Source: Cynocephalus volans (lineage: Eukaryota; Chordata; Mammalia; Dermoptera; Cynocephalidae). From it: 64,000 bases of DNA. This document shows positions 11,043-20,973 of this stretch, piece after piece. A model generated the notes under the pieces. The model was not told the DNA's origin, did no database searches, and saw nothing but the letters and a program-made list of their open reading frames with translations. The DNA is taken from NCBI RefSeq assembly GCF_027409185.1, contig NC_084478.1, positions 83,187,624 to 83,251,623 of the forward strand, written 5' to 3'. The position numbers and the translations under genes were made by a program. Within the stretch, counting starts at the first letter, position 1, and each line of letters starts with the position of its first letter.

Positions 11043-11745
11043 TTTAGGAAGCTCCAGGGCCCTTGGAACCTCTCAAAGTTAGTTCAAGTTAAAAGGTTGA
11101 GTTTTTAGAATTTGGTTTTGGAAAGTTTGTTAAATAACAAAGGCTTAAAATGCTTAGTTCAATAAGAACACAAATCACTACAAAAATACAACCACAATGA
11201 CAAAGGATTTTAAAGGCAAAGAGCACAAGAAATTATCATGATAAAACATGAAATAAGCTTTCTAGGCCAGTTATCTAAAAGATAAAGAAAACCTCTTACA
11301 ATTTTTTATTAAGAGCAGTTAAGTGCTTTTAGGAAATTTGGTTGTTCCATTGCAGGAGAGCAAACTTTAACCTTGTATGAGAATACTTTTGACATTAATT
11401 TTTAGAAAAACTCGCACATAATTTGTTTTTAAATCCAGTTCATCTTTCTACTATAAAACCCTTTTAACAAACTTATCTACATAAACCATTATCATGACTT
11501 ACATAGACATTCTGTTTTTGCCCTACATTTCCTAATTTCTAAATAGTCATTTTACTCTAGGACAAAAATACACTGTACCAGATGCTTTCTCACATAAAAA
11601 TTATTTTCCCTTCTCTCTAGTCCCTCCAACCACAACCACATCCCCACATCCATAGCTTTCCTCAAATCACCTGCTTTTTACATACTTGTTTCTTTTTTAT
11701 CAATGTTAAATTGGCCTAATTTGTTTAAAAATTATATATAGAAAG

Positions 11746-11780
11746 GTTTTTTGGTTTTGGTTTTGGTTTTGGTTTTGGTG
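11746..11780. repeat. (GGTTTT)n microsatellite
   Basis: Five to six tandem GGTTTT units. They resemble a telomeric-type hexamer only superficially and sit within the proviral AT-rich interior. Confidence 0.85.
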
Positions 11781-12600
11781 GGGTTTACAACTTAAAAGCC
11801 TCTAGCAAAGACAAATGTAGTCCTGTTTGATTAGTAAGCCCAGGCAACAATGTCTGTTGATAAGAACATTTTTATACATTTAGGTTAGTAAATAGGGGTC
11901 CACTTGTTAGAGCAGATTACATAAAGCCCAGTTTGAGTCTCAACTATTTTTTACCAAATAAATATTTATGGTTTTCCAGCCCAAAATTTGGTGTATTTAG
12001 AGGCGTAAAACCAAAAACAAGCTAATAACAAGACATGTGCAAGGCTTTGAGAGAAGCCCAGAAACCAGATTTCTTACAGCTTTTAGTCCTTAAACTAATT
12101 AAACAAGCATTAAACATACCACAAAATGTGTTGACCTAAAGATCAATTTAGGCAAGAGGTTTAAATCGAATTTTGAAAATATATTTATTCTATCAGCAAT
12201 TTTAGAAAATTAAAGTCACATGAACTTGAAAAGTATACTTATATATTTAATGAGCATGCATTAATTATGAGCCAATTTGATACTATGCAGACAATACAAA
12301 CACATAAAGACATGAACATGCAGACCTAACATACATTTATCTATATATACATGTAGACATAAACAGAAACAATAAGAAACTCACTGGTATAAAAGGACAG
12401 TTATTAACTTTTTTTACTTTAGTTTGTACAATTTAAAGTTTTTTCAGTCACTGGCAAAGATTAAGTTTTATCCTTTTTTGGTGACATAAACATGTCTTTG
12501 TTTTTTGTTAAGGTCTTGAATAGATCTTAAAGCAAATCGACATAAATTCCAAACCATTAGATGAGAAGCCTTAACTGGACCTATTGCATTTTTTTAACTG

Positions 12601-12786
12601 TCAACCAATTTGTTCCCAACCCTCAATACCAAGATTTCTTTCTTTAAGGTACTGAGGGCATTGTTGTCTAATAACCAATAATAATTCAGTTAGTTGATGC
12701 TTAGTTACCTTATAACCTGCTGCCTTAAGGAGACATCGAAGTTGTGACCTATATTGAACTTCCTTTTTAGACAGTGAGTTACCCAT
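12601..12786 (-). pseudogene. gag: Gag matrix stub of the class II provirus
   Basis: The true start is most likely the ATG at 12,784-12,786, giving M-G-N-S, a myristoylation signal, about 240 bp after the 5' LTR. About 60 residues of a small helical matrix domain follow, ending at a stop; the sequence style is betaretroviral. A longer frame opens upstream at 12,876, but its extra 30 residues are leader. No capsid or nucleocapsid follows. Confidence 0.75.
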
Positions 12787-13003
12787 AGCTGGAAGAATAG
12801 GTAGAAAATTGAGAGAGAGAGAAAGGAAACCTCCAGGTGAAGCCCTAATTAGACACTGCCACAGGCATGCAATCACTATTTGAAAGCCGTCTGTAATTTT
12901 CTTACCAGGATGCGTCTCCCTTACTAGAGACTCCCTTGTCGGGATGCATCGGGTGTCCTTTTCCTCTCCAAGGCTTGGCAGGTCAGTCTCTGATCCGTGG
13001 AGA

Positions 13004-13024
13004 ACTCCTCACATGCGGCACCAC
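13004..13024 (-). promoter_or_regulatory. Primer-binding site, tRNA-Lys type
   Basis: Directly after the 5' LTR on the minus strand the sequence reads TGGTGCCGCATGTGAGGAG. It starts TGGTGCC like the lysine-tRNA sites of HERV-K-type viruses, with several substitutions. It supports the class II assignment. Confidence 0.7.
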
Positions 13025-13026
13025 TT

Positions 13027-13655
13027 TGTTACACTTCCCTCTGTGTAACGAAGATGAAAAAAAAGAGAAATAAAGAATTCACCCAAGGTAACGTGAATAA
13101 GGCCTGGAGGGACTGCCACCCATCAGAGAAGCAACTGTGATTCAAGATCCACCTTTCTTTTTATTGACAAAACAAAGAAATTTCACAAGAAAAATCAGTT
13201 GATTCAGTCATCAAAGAAGGACATAAAAACAGGCAGTGTAAAACTAGTAACAGCAGTAAATTAACAATGTGACATTCCAGAATGCAATTTGTAAAAACCA
13301 GTGGATCCACCAACAAACAGCTTGTCCTTAGTAAACATTTTCTTTTCCATATACTTCCTACAGCAATTTCCTTAGCATATTTAAACAGCATTCAAGCGGT
13401 TTCCTTAACATATCTTAGGAACAATCAGTAGGTTAAATAGTCAATAGTCCTTCAAGCTGGAATCAAACCAGAGACCTAAAATAGTCAAAGTACACAATCC
13501 CGTCCCTAAACAGTGATTAGAATTGATTAGATGGCTTTTGCCAAACTCATCTGTGGACTGTTGTCCCCTTCTCAAGACCCTTTTAACTCATTCATACATT
13601 ACCTAAAAATCCTATTCTAAGACCAAAGGAGAATCAAGATTTCTAACCCACTACA
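13027..13655 (-). mobile_element. 5' LTR of the class II provirus
   Basis: A 629-bp partner of 7,957-8,563. A minus-strand AATAAA lies at 13,160-13,165. It contains the short segment missing from the 3' LTR. It ends at CACTACA next to the target duplication. Confidence 0.9.
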
Positions 13656-15010
13656 CTCCCTGAGGAAGAGGCTCAGATTTTATCCTTCTCCTTGAAGTCC
13701 AGGCAATCCTGGACACAGTTTCCTTTTTCCTCACAGTTTTGGTGTGTCCCAATCAATGGTAGCCTGTTATTTTGGAGTTTGCCATAATTTCATTTTTCAG
13801 GTTTTTCTAACTGTTTTAATGGCAATGCCATAAGCTTGCATTCTGTATTTTCCATTTCTTTTTTGAAATACTATTTTCATAATGCCGGACTAATACCTGG
13901 AGCTTGGACATGTTTGCATTTTGGCAGTTAATATAACTTTTCTGGACTGTATCATGGTGAAAGGATGAGTCAACACCAGTCGACGATCCACCGGAGAGAG
14001 CTCGTTTATTAGGCGGCACACACACATATATATAGGGCTTTTAGGGAAGGCTGATTGGCTTAAAATACAATCCCTACTTAGCATACCGCATGGGGCTTGG
14101 GGTGAGCTGATTGGTGTGCGATTCCCGCGGCGGGAAGGAGAGTACGGAAGAGAAGGGCAACCAGCGCCATGATGGGGTGTGGCCGAGAAGGACTTATGTG
14201 ATCAGGATGTGATCCCTTGGGGCATTTGGGTTCTTACACATGGAAGTACAGTCTGAGACTATTTTCAAAGCCTGTGGTCAGAGCAGACATTCTTTAGTAA
14301 GTCCATTTAAATCCAAAATGCTCTTTCTATGTTGCCTCAATGGCAACAATTGATAGTGATAGTTAGCTAGAGTTTCATCCCTTTGTTGTTTACAATTTTG
14401 AATATGTGACCTATGATCTTGGTGAGATAGAACAGAAGGATGGCTCCGAGTAATTTTTCTCTTACTTTCTTCAATTTCCAATAAAAATCAGGGGTAATCT
14501 TAGACCCTTGAAGGTCTTCTGGAATGGTGGTCCATTTGGTTTTAAACCAAAGGGAGGCATTCTTCAGGCCCAACTAATAGGTGAGTAAATTGATATAAAT
14601 TGGGGAATCCAGAGATTCCTCTAGGACAATTCTAAATTATTCAGTAAACCTTTCCCTTTCCTTTTTGGGGTCAGGGAAGTCTTGCTGATAGCATGTAATT
14701 CAGATCAAAACCAAGGTTTAAATGTTATCTCCTTTGTTGGCCTTGTGTGGGAATGGGTACCAGCCACAGTGTGGACTTCATCTGCAGGAGATGGGACCTT
14801 GTGAATCTTACTGTTATAAGGAGTTGAGGGGCTGGGCTGCAGTTGGTGGAAAACATTCTGGGAGAGAAGGATGCCAAGAACTAGGAGGTGAATATGGGGA
14901 TTCTGCAGAGTGATCTAGGGGATTTATGGGGCCAGAAATTTTTTTCTGAAGACATTGTTTAAGAGCCTCAACAGTGTGAGTGAAGTTTTTTTGTTCTATT
15001 ATTTTCTTTT
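13656..15010 (-). pseudogene. gag: Class I ERV gag remnant
   Basis: Continuation of the element whose pol lies at 5.1-7.96 kb. On the minus strand, broken frames at about 14,278-14,680 contain a run resembling gammaretroviral capsid: a 'QRDETLANYHYQLL' stretch, preceded by a 'DPKKERERF' type segment. A proline-rich portion follows upstream. Many stops. The 5' end is lost at the L1 near 15.0 kb. Confidence 0.6.
13958..14238 (-). mobile_element. Compact solo LTR with 5-bp target duplication
   Basis: A 281-bp element from TGAAAGG to CTTACA, flanked by CATGG at 13,953-13,957 and 14,239-14,243. On the minus strand it has a TATATATA-type TATA box followed by CCTAATAAACG, a polyadenylation signal. 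It lies inside the class I gag remnant. Overlapping short frames are incidental. Confidence 0.85.
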
Positions 15011-15030
15011 TTAAAAATTTTAATTTATCA

Positions 15031-15193
15031 GGGCCGGCCCGTGGCTCACTCGGTAGAGTGCGGTGCTGATAACACCAAGGCCCCGGGTTCGGATCCCATA
15101 TACGGATGGCCGGTTAGCTCACTGGCTGAGTGTGGTGCTGACAACACCAAGTCAAGGGTTAAGATCCCCTTACCGGTCATCTTTTAAAAAAAA
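15031..15193 (+). mobile_element. Dimeric tRNA-Ile SINE (CYN-type)
   Basis: Two tandem tRNA-like units, each with an A box (GTGGCTCACTCGG / TTAGCTCACTGG) and a B box (GGGTTCGGATCCC / GGGTTAAGATCCC), then an A-tail. The second unit is clearly related to tRNA-Ile, with the anticodon region mutated. Flanked by AAAAATTTTAATTTATCA-like direct repeats (15,013-15,030 and 15,194-15,210). It sits in the L1 3' tail. Known family: colugo CYN SINEs. Confidence 0.85.
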
Positions 15194-15314
15194 AAAAATT
15201 TAATTTATCAATATACAATGTAGTTGATTTTAGTGTCCCTTTACCAATTCCTCCTTTTCTCCCCTCCCTCTCCCCCACCCCCATGTCTTGCTCCTATTCT
15301 TAAGGGAAAAGCTT

Positions 15315-15549
15315 TCAACTTTTCCCCATTCAGGATAATGTTGGCAGTGGGTTTATCATATATGGCTTTATTTGTGTTGAGATACTTTCCTTCTATACCC
15401 AACTTATAGAGTGTCTTTACCATGAATGAAGTTTGAATTTTGTCAAATGCTTTTTCAGCATCTATAGAGAAGATCATATGGTTTTTGTCTTTGATTTTGT
15501 TCATGTGGTGTATCACATTTATTGATTTGCATTTGTTCAACCAATCTTG
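15315..15549 (-). pseudogene. L1 ORF2 reverse-transcriptase fragment
   Basis: The minus-strand frame contains the L1 RT run '[13 protein letters not shown]' and, about 50 residues later, '[20 protein letters not shown]', both characteristic of L1 ORF2p. It ends where the frame enters 3' UTR sequence. The LTR at 15,550 cuts it upstream. Confidence 0.8.
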
Positions 15550-16062
15550 TGTCGGGTCTGCCACTGGCCAACCCAAACAGCCCTAGCCTCGTTCCTTTTG
15601 GTGGGTGAGCGAATGGCCTGGATTCCTCTTTCCCTCCGGTCTCCTTTGGAAGGAGACAGGGGAAGAGAGCCGTGAAGAGAGGTGAGCACAGCCGCCAGCC
15701 CCAACCAGCCGGGTTAAAGGACACTCAGAGGCGGGGGTTCTGTTGAGCAGTTCCGTTTATTATCACACAAGCACTTGCTTTTAAGGCAAATGGGGAAGGG
15801 AGGTTTTTACATCCTCCAATCAGCTTAAAGGTTACGAGAGCATGCATCCTGTCTCAATGCCTAGCTATTGCAATCATGCAGTGTTCACAAGTGCGGAAGC
15901 ACGTATTTGGCCAATAAGGGCTAAGCCAAGGTTCCTGCAGACACCCCCACCCTACTTCTTCCCGGCGCCTTTGTAGGCTGCCACATTAATATGCCCTTGT
16001 GGGCCCATAATGGTGCCACTTGTAATGTCACTTAAGGTGGCGTTACTTTTTAAGGCCCAACA
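15550..16062 (-). mobile_element. Solo LTR with perfect 6-bp target duplication
   Basis: A 513-bp insertion beginning TGTCGGG and ending CCCAACA. ATCTTG is perfectly duplicated at 15,544-15,549 and 16,063-16,068. A minus-strand AATAAA lies at about 15,758. Six-base duplication suggests a class II family. The L1 RT sequence continues across the gap, so the insertion is younger than the L1. Confidence 0.9.
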
Positions 16063-16068
16063 ATCTTG

Positions 16069-16430
16069 CATCCCTGGGATGAATCCCACTTTATCATGGT
16101 ATACGATTTTATGTATGTGTTGCTGTATTCTATTAGCTAGTATTTTATTGAGGATTTTTGCATCTATATTCATCAAGGATAGTGGCCTGTAGTTATCTTT
16201 TTTTGTTGTATCTTTCTCTGGTTTTGGTGTCAGGGTGATGTTTGCCTCATAGAATGAGTTTGGAAGAATGGCTTCTGTTTCAATTTTTGGAATAGTTTGT
16301 AGAGAATTGGCATTAATTCTTCTTTAAAGGTTTGATGGAATTCTGCAGTGAAGCCATCCAGTCCTGGACTTTTCTTTGTTGGGAGACTGCTGATAGCAGC
16401 TTCAATCTTTTCTGATTGTTACTATTGTTT
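16069..16430 (-). pseudogene. L1 ORF2 RT fragment, upstream part
   Basis: Continues the RT fragment on the other side of the solo LTR. It encodes the segment before the catalytic core, including a 'WFIPGMQ'-like and '[14 protein letters not shown]' run. Numerous breaks. Confidence 0.7.
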
Positions 16431-16554
16431 CTATTTGCATGGTCTATCTTTTTCCATCTTTTCACTCTTAGTCTATGTGTGTTTTGTCAGGTAAGGTGGA
16501 TCTCTTGAAGACAGCATATAGTTGGGTCCATCTCTTAATCCAATCATTCAACCT

Positions 16555-17388
16555 TGTGGAGGATATTGACATTAATGAGATAGAAATAAAACACATGTAT
16601 TTCACAGGACTAAAGCCTGGAGCTTAGAAGGCCAAAGCTTGTAGTTTAGAGGACCAAAGTCCTTAGTTTAGGCCAAAGACTGTAGCTTAGAATGACAAAG
16701 CCTGTAGTTTAGAGGACCAAAGTCCTGTAGTTTAGGAGGCCAAAGCCTCTAGTTTAGGGGGCCAAAGCCCAACCCTTTAGGAAAACACATAGAAATGCTA
16801 AGATTGAAGAAGACCAAGAAGCTTTCACAGGACTAAAGCCTTTGATGTAGATAAGAGAATTGAAGCACAGCAAAAAGTGATTGCTGTGGGGGCAGTTGCC
16901 CTTGGTGCAGCTAAATCTAGATGCTGGAAAAGTATGCAAGCTAAAATCTTGAAGGATATTCTACTAGTTAGTGCTTGGGGGACATTCCACATCTTGACCT
17001 GAGCCGTTTCTTTGAGTTTCTTGGGGAGTTAGGTGCTTTGGTGGTTATCTCATTGTTTCTCTCTGTATGTCACATAGCTTAGTTTTATGACTCTTTTTGA
17101 TGGTAAATTGCTTGAAGTATGTTAAACTACACCTGCTTAATGAAGATTGTTATGTAGCCAGTTTGTTTATGTTTTCACTATGATTGATTAACCATCTGCT
17201 TTTCCTCTTTACCTTTCTTATGTTCACAATAAAAACTGAAGCAAAAACAGATTCGGGGCTGTGCCTGGGCTCTCCTCTCTTGAAGGAGTTTTCCCTGGGT
17301 GCAGTCCCTTCGGGCTTCTCATTGCTCTGAATACATGGGCTCTGAGTAATCTTTTGCATCTCCATCACTCTGCAAGAGGTGACACACA
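16555..17388 (+). mobile_element. Probable solo LTR with internal 23-bp tandem repeats
   Basis: Interrupts L1 sequence that resumes at 'tgtgtcttttgagtgg'. It holds a minisatellite near its 5' end (16,606-16,785), AATAAA at about 17,228 and a pyrimidine-rich downstream region, an LTR-like layout. Its ends (TGTGGAGG ... GACACACA) are plausible, but the target duplication is not clean. Confidence 0.55.
16606..16785. repeat. Minisatellite, about 8 copies of a 22-25 bp unit
   Basis: Tandem imperfect units of the form GGCCAAAGCCTGTAGTTTAGA. They lie in the presumed U3 of the LTR at 16,555-17,388. Confidence 0.85.
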
Positions 17389-17719
17389 CTGTGTCTTTTG
17401 AGTGGGGAATTTAATCCTTTTACATAAAGAGTTATTATTGAAAGGTGTTGATTTACTCCTGGCATTTTATTGACTTTTGTTTAGATGTTTTAAATATCTT
17501 TTGTTCCTTTCTTTCTGATTTAGTGTTTGTCTTCTGTGTTTGTGGGTTTCTTGGGATGGTAGATAAACATTTTTTATCTTTGTTGTTAGCATTTTTATTT
17601 TACCAGTGGGTTTTGTTCTTTCTTGAGTATTCATGGTAGTGATGGTTGTTTTTCAGGCATCAGATCTAGTGCTCCCTTGAGAATTTTTTGTAAGGCTGGT
17701 CATGTGGTAATGAACTCAC

Positions 17720-18830
17720 ACAGTTTTTGTTTGTCTGGGAAATATATCATTTGTCCTCCATTTCAGAGGGATAGCCTTGCTGGGTAAAGTATCCTTGGCT
17801 GGAAATTTTTGTCTTTTAATATTTTGAATACATCATCCCATTCTCTTCTGGATTTTAGTGTTTCTGATGAAAAGTCTAATGTTAGTCTGATAGGGGCTCA
17901 CCTTATAGGTGATGATGTTCCTCTCTTCGAGCTTTTAAGATTCTCTCTTTGTCATTGAGTTTTGCCAGTTTGACTATAATATATCTTGGAGAGGACCTTT
18001 TCAGGTTGAATATGTGATGGAGTTTGGATGTGTTGTCCCCTCCACAATTCATGTGGAAATTTGATCCTGAATGTGGCAGTGTTGGAAACTAATTGAGTCA
18101 TGGGGTAGGATCCCTCATGAATGGATTAATGCTCTCCCTAGATGGGGGGATTAATGAGTGAGTTCTAGCTTTACTAGTTCCCATGAAAGCTGGTTATTTA
18201 AAAGACCCTGGCACCTCCCTGCTTTTGCTTCCTCTTGCCATGTGATCTGCTTGTACCTGCCAGCTGCCTGCCTCTTTCCACCACAAGTAGAAGCAGACTG
18301 AGGCCCATACCAGATGCAGCTGTCCCAGAATCATAAGCCAAATAAGCCTCTGCTCTTTATAAATTACCCAGTCTCAGGTATTTCTGTTATAGCAACACAA
18401 AACAGACTAATACAATATATTTGGGGATCTTCGAGCCTCCTGAATCTGAAGATCTGTATCTATCCCTATACCTGGGAAATTTTCTGCTATTATTTCACTG
18501 TATATATTTTCAATGCCATTTCCTTTTTCCTCCCCTTCTGGAATACCCATGACTTGGATATTTGAGTACTTAAGGTTGCCTGTTATTTCTCTTTGATTTT
18601 CTTCAATTTTTAAAATTCTTTTCTCTCTTTTTTTTTTTTTTTTTGTCTCCCTGTGTTATTTCAAACAGGCCACCTTCAAGGTCAGAAATTCTCTCTTCTG
18701 CTTGTTCTAGCCTGCTGGTTAAGCTCTCTGTTTTGTTTTTTATTTCATTGAATGAATCCTTCAGCTCCACAAGCTCTGTTACATTCTTTTTCTTGGCATT
18801 AATTTCTTTGTACATTTCCTCTTTTAGATC
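17720..18830 (-). pseudogene. L1 ORF1 remnant
   Basis: The minus-strand frame 18,603-18,815 encodes a coiled-coil stretch with 'LTSRLEQAEERISDLE', diagnostic of L1 ORF1p. Farther down, past a MaLR LTR insertion, the RNA-binding C-terminal part is recognisable near 17,720-17,990 ('RLTLDFSSETLKSRREW' type). Broken by the LTR, a poly-lysine expansion from a T-tract, and stops. Confidence 0.75.
18015..18414 (+). mobile_element. MaLR LTR, solo, inside L1 ORF1
   Basis: A 400-bp LTR from TGATGGAGTTTGG to CTAATACA, 'ataaattacccagtctcagg' type. Flanks are ATATG and ATATA, a five-base duplication with one change. Closely related to 4,669-5,079. Confidence 0.85.
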
Positions 18831-19224
18831 CTGTATACTTTTTCTTATTTCATTGTATTGTCTAACTGCGTCTTCTTGTATCTCATTTAGTTTCCTTAGA
18901 ATTGTTGCTCAAAAATTCCTTGTCAGTCATTTCAAGGACTTCTTGTTCTATAGGATCTAGTACTTGAGAGTTACTATATTCCTATGGTGGTGTTGTACTT
19001 TCCTGGTTTTTCATATTTCTAGTATCTCTCTGTTGCTGTTTAGTCATTGTGGCAGAGGCTTTCACGGTTTACTCATTCCACCTGGTGTCTGCAGCAGTGG
19101 CTGGGAGTGTTGCTGACACTTGCTTGCCTGTTGCTGCCTTGAGGCCTGGGGGGCGTGGTCGGGCATCTCAGGGGTGGGATCTCACCTGGCCTGGATCCCA
19201 TGGGGGCTGCTGGATTGGTGCTGC

Positions 19225-19345
19225 TGCCTCAGGGCATGATTGTGAAGAGCAGTCCCACAATAGAACATCTGTAAACTGGATGCCTGTAGCATGGCTCAGT
19301 CCAAGTCCAAGTTCAAAGGACTCATAACCAGGGATGCCAATAGTG
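19225..19345 (-). repeat. Fragment of LTR family D
   Basis: In reverse complement it matches 21,265-21,390 (family D), including 'ggacttggactgagccatgct'. Part of a decayed element between two L1 pieces. Confidence 0.6.
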
Positions 19346-19574
19346 TCCTTCATGTAAATCCTGGCACCCAAAAGCTAAAGAGCTTTGAGCTCTGTTGTCC
19401 ATGTACAGGAGAGAAGAGTTTATCCCAGCAAAGCCGTGGTGTTCTTTGTAGAAGGAATTTCAAACCAGAGGTGCAGAATGTAGGTGCTAAGAATGGAATT
19501 CATCTACTCGGCACCTCAGCTGGAGAAGTGCAGGTTGACCCCAGGAAAGTGAACAACAACCTGTTTTTTCTATT

Positions 19575-20020
19575 TCAGTGAAGAATATCATTGGTATTTT
19601 GATAGGGATTCTATCAAATCTGTAGGCAGCTTTGGTTAGGATAGCCATTTTAACAATATTAGTTCTTCCAATGCATGAACATGGGATAGCTTTCCATTTA
19701 TTTGTGTCCTGTTCAAATTTCTTCTCCATGACTTTATAGTTTTCATTGTAGAAGTCTTTCACCTCCTTGGTTAAGTTTATTCCTAGGTATCTTATTTTTT
19801 GGTAGTTATTGTAAAAGGAATTTGACTTCTTTTTCAGATAGTTTGCAATTAGTATATAAAAATGCTACTGACTTTTGTGTTGATTTTGTGTCCTGTAACT
19901 TTACTTAATTTGTTTTTTAGTTCTAATAGTCTTTCAGTGGAGTCTTTAGAGCTTTCTATTTATAATATCATTTTGTCTTCAAACAGGGACAGTTTGACTT
20001 CCTCCTTTCCAAAACGGATG
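19575..20020 (-). pseudogene. L1 ORF2 fragment
   Basis: The minus-strand translation contains L1 ORF2p C-terminal RT/post-RT segments such as '[20 protein letters not shown]'. Separate from the L1 at 15.0-19.2 kb by orientation-consistent but discontinuous sequence. Non-functional. Confidence 0.7.
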
Positions 20021-20184
20021 CCACTTAAAGCCATCAGAACCATACCCATGACCACCATCAAACCATCAATGGATTAATCCATTCAGAAGGGCATGGTCTT
20101 AGTGCTTGTTGAGAGATCCAGTTGTCAGATCTGAGGGTCTGATGATGGTTCTGATTTAGTTCCCAGTCACAGCACCAGAAAAAC

Positions 20185-20627
20185 TGTTCAAGAGAACCAG
20201 AGTCAGATACTAATTTAAATGGCAAAGATAGATTTTATTCATAAACTATTGCAATAGAAGAAAAGAAACCTCAGTATGGAACTGAGCCCAATTCTGAATA
20301 CAGTAAAGACAGCTAGGGATTTCTAGCCAAAGAGCAAAGTAGTGGGGGAGGTCAATGGATGGAAAATTACTAAGAGAAGACATCAACGAAGGGGTGATTC
20401 TTGCTAGGTTGATGAAACAGGATTCTCTCTGAGGGAAGGCCAAGGTGATCAGATATCAAGTGATGGGGTTGGGTAGGGGGGAGGATCTTCTCTAAACTGA
20501 CTTCACAGGATTCTTGCTAAAACTGGGCTATGCAGGTCTGGCAAGTTTGGGCCAAGGTGGAGGACTAGTCAAAAGGATGGCTTAGAAGAGCCTGACTAAA
20601 GTTTGGTTAAGGAGAAATTCTTTGTCA
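20185..20627 (-). mobile_element. Solo LTR, family A
   Basis: A 443-bp block with a minus-strand AATAAAATC near 20,235. Homologous over its length to 28,611-29,064, and its end to 1-141. No polypurine tract adjoins it, so it is read as solo. Confidence 0.7.
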
Positions 20628-20973
20628 GTGCCACCACGCCTGTACTTTCTCCATCATCCAGGGTCTTTGAAAGGGTTGTGGCTTGACATGGGGAGACAGA
20701 AGGATGGTGGAACAGTGATCCCCAAAGGACTGAAGATCCACTGATACCACTGTTTCCATGGGCATAGGCCCCTCACCAGGGCCAGTGGCCAAGAGAGAGT
20801 ACCACAAGTGGATGGATAGTTGGTGGGGGAGGGGGTCATGCTAGGGACCAGAAGGCCTATCCCTGTCTCTTCCAAGAAAACACACAGCTCCTCAGTACCT
20901 CAGCCTGGAAAACAAGAAGACCCAGAAACCATACAATGAGACTGGCCAGGCAGCTAAAATAAAGCATGCATTC
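20628..20973. other. No recognised element
   Basis: Unassigned sequence between two LTRs. Overlapping minus-strand frames (20,625-20,875) of 60-73 codons have no recognisable domain and are taken as chance. Confidence 0.4.

Larger units (their letters stand above)
9600..12590 (-). mobile_element. AT-rich, apparently non-coding interior of the class II provirus
   Basis: Between env and gag, where pro and pol should lie, no RT, RNase H or integrase motif is visible in any minus-strand frame. Parts (9,790-10,000, 10,500-10,800 and probably 12,150-12,320) align with 30,250-32,150 of the ERV at 28.6-35.9 kb. An unrelated LTR and an (AT)n tract lie inside. Confidence 0.6.
7957..13655 (-). mobile_element. 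Class II (betaretrovirus-like) endogenous provirus
   Basis: Two direct LTRs (7,957-8,563 and 13,027-13,655) bound a 4,463-bp interior on the minus strand. The flanks are CTGCCT (7,951-7,956) and CTCCCT (13,656-13,661), a six-base duplication with one mismatch, typical of class II integrations. In order the interior has a lysine-type primer-binding site, a gag matrix stub, about 3 kb of AT-rich sequence without recognisable pol, env remnants and a polypurine tract. The LTRs differ at visible positions and by one indel of about 20 bases. The provirus landed between gag and pol of an older class I ERV. Confidence 0.85.
15001..19230 (-). mobile_element. Internally deleted L1 (5' UTR to 3' end)
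   Basis: On the minus strand the order is: GC-rich 5' UTR (about 18,830-19,230), ORF1 (17,720-18,830), inter-ORF sequence (17,390-17,720), a short endonuclease-region piece (16,440-16,554), RT pieces (15,320-15,549 and 16,069-16,430), and a pyrimidine-rich 3' UTR complement (15,211-15,310). RT sequence runs directly into 3' UTR at about 15,315, and endonuclease directly into RT at about 16,430, so most of ORF2 is missing. Three LTRs and a SINE are nested inside. Confidence 0.75.

Noticed and set aside
11746-11780. Telomere-like (GGTTTT)n array
   Set aside because: Only five to six units inside an ERV interior; an ordinary microsatellite.
15100-15180. Possible functional tRNA-Ile gene
   Set aside because: It is the second unit of a dimeric SINE; anticodon and stem positions are mutated and an A-tail with target duplication follows.
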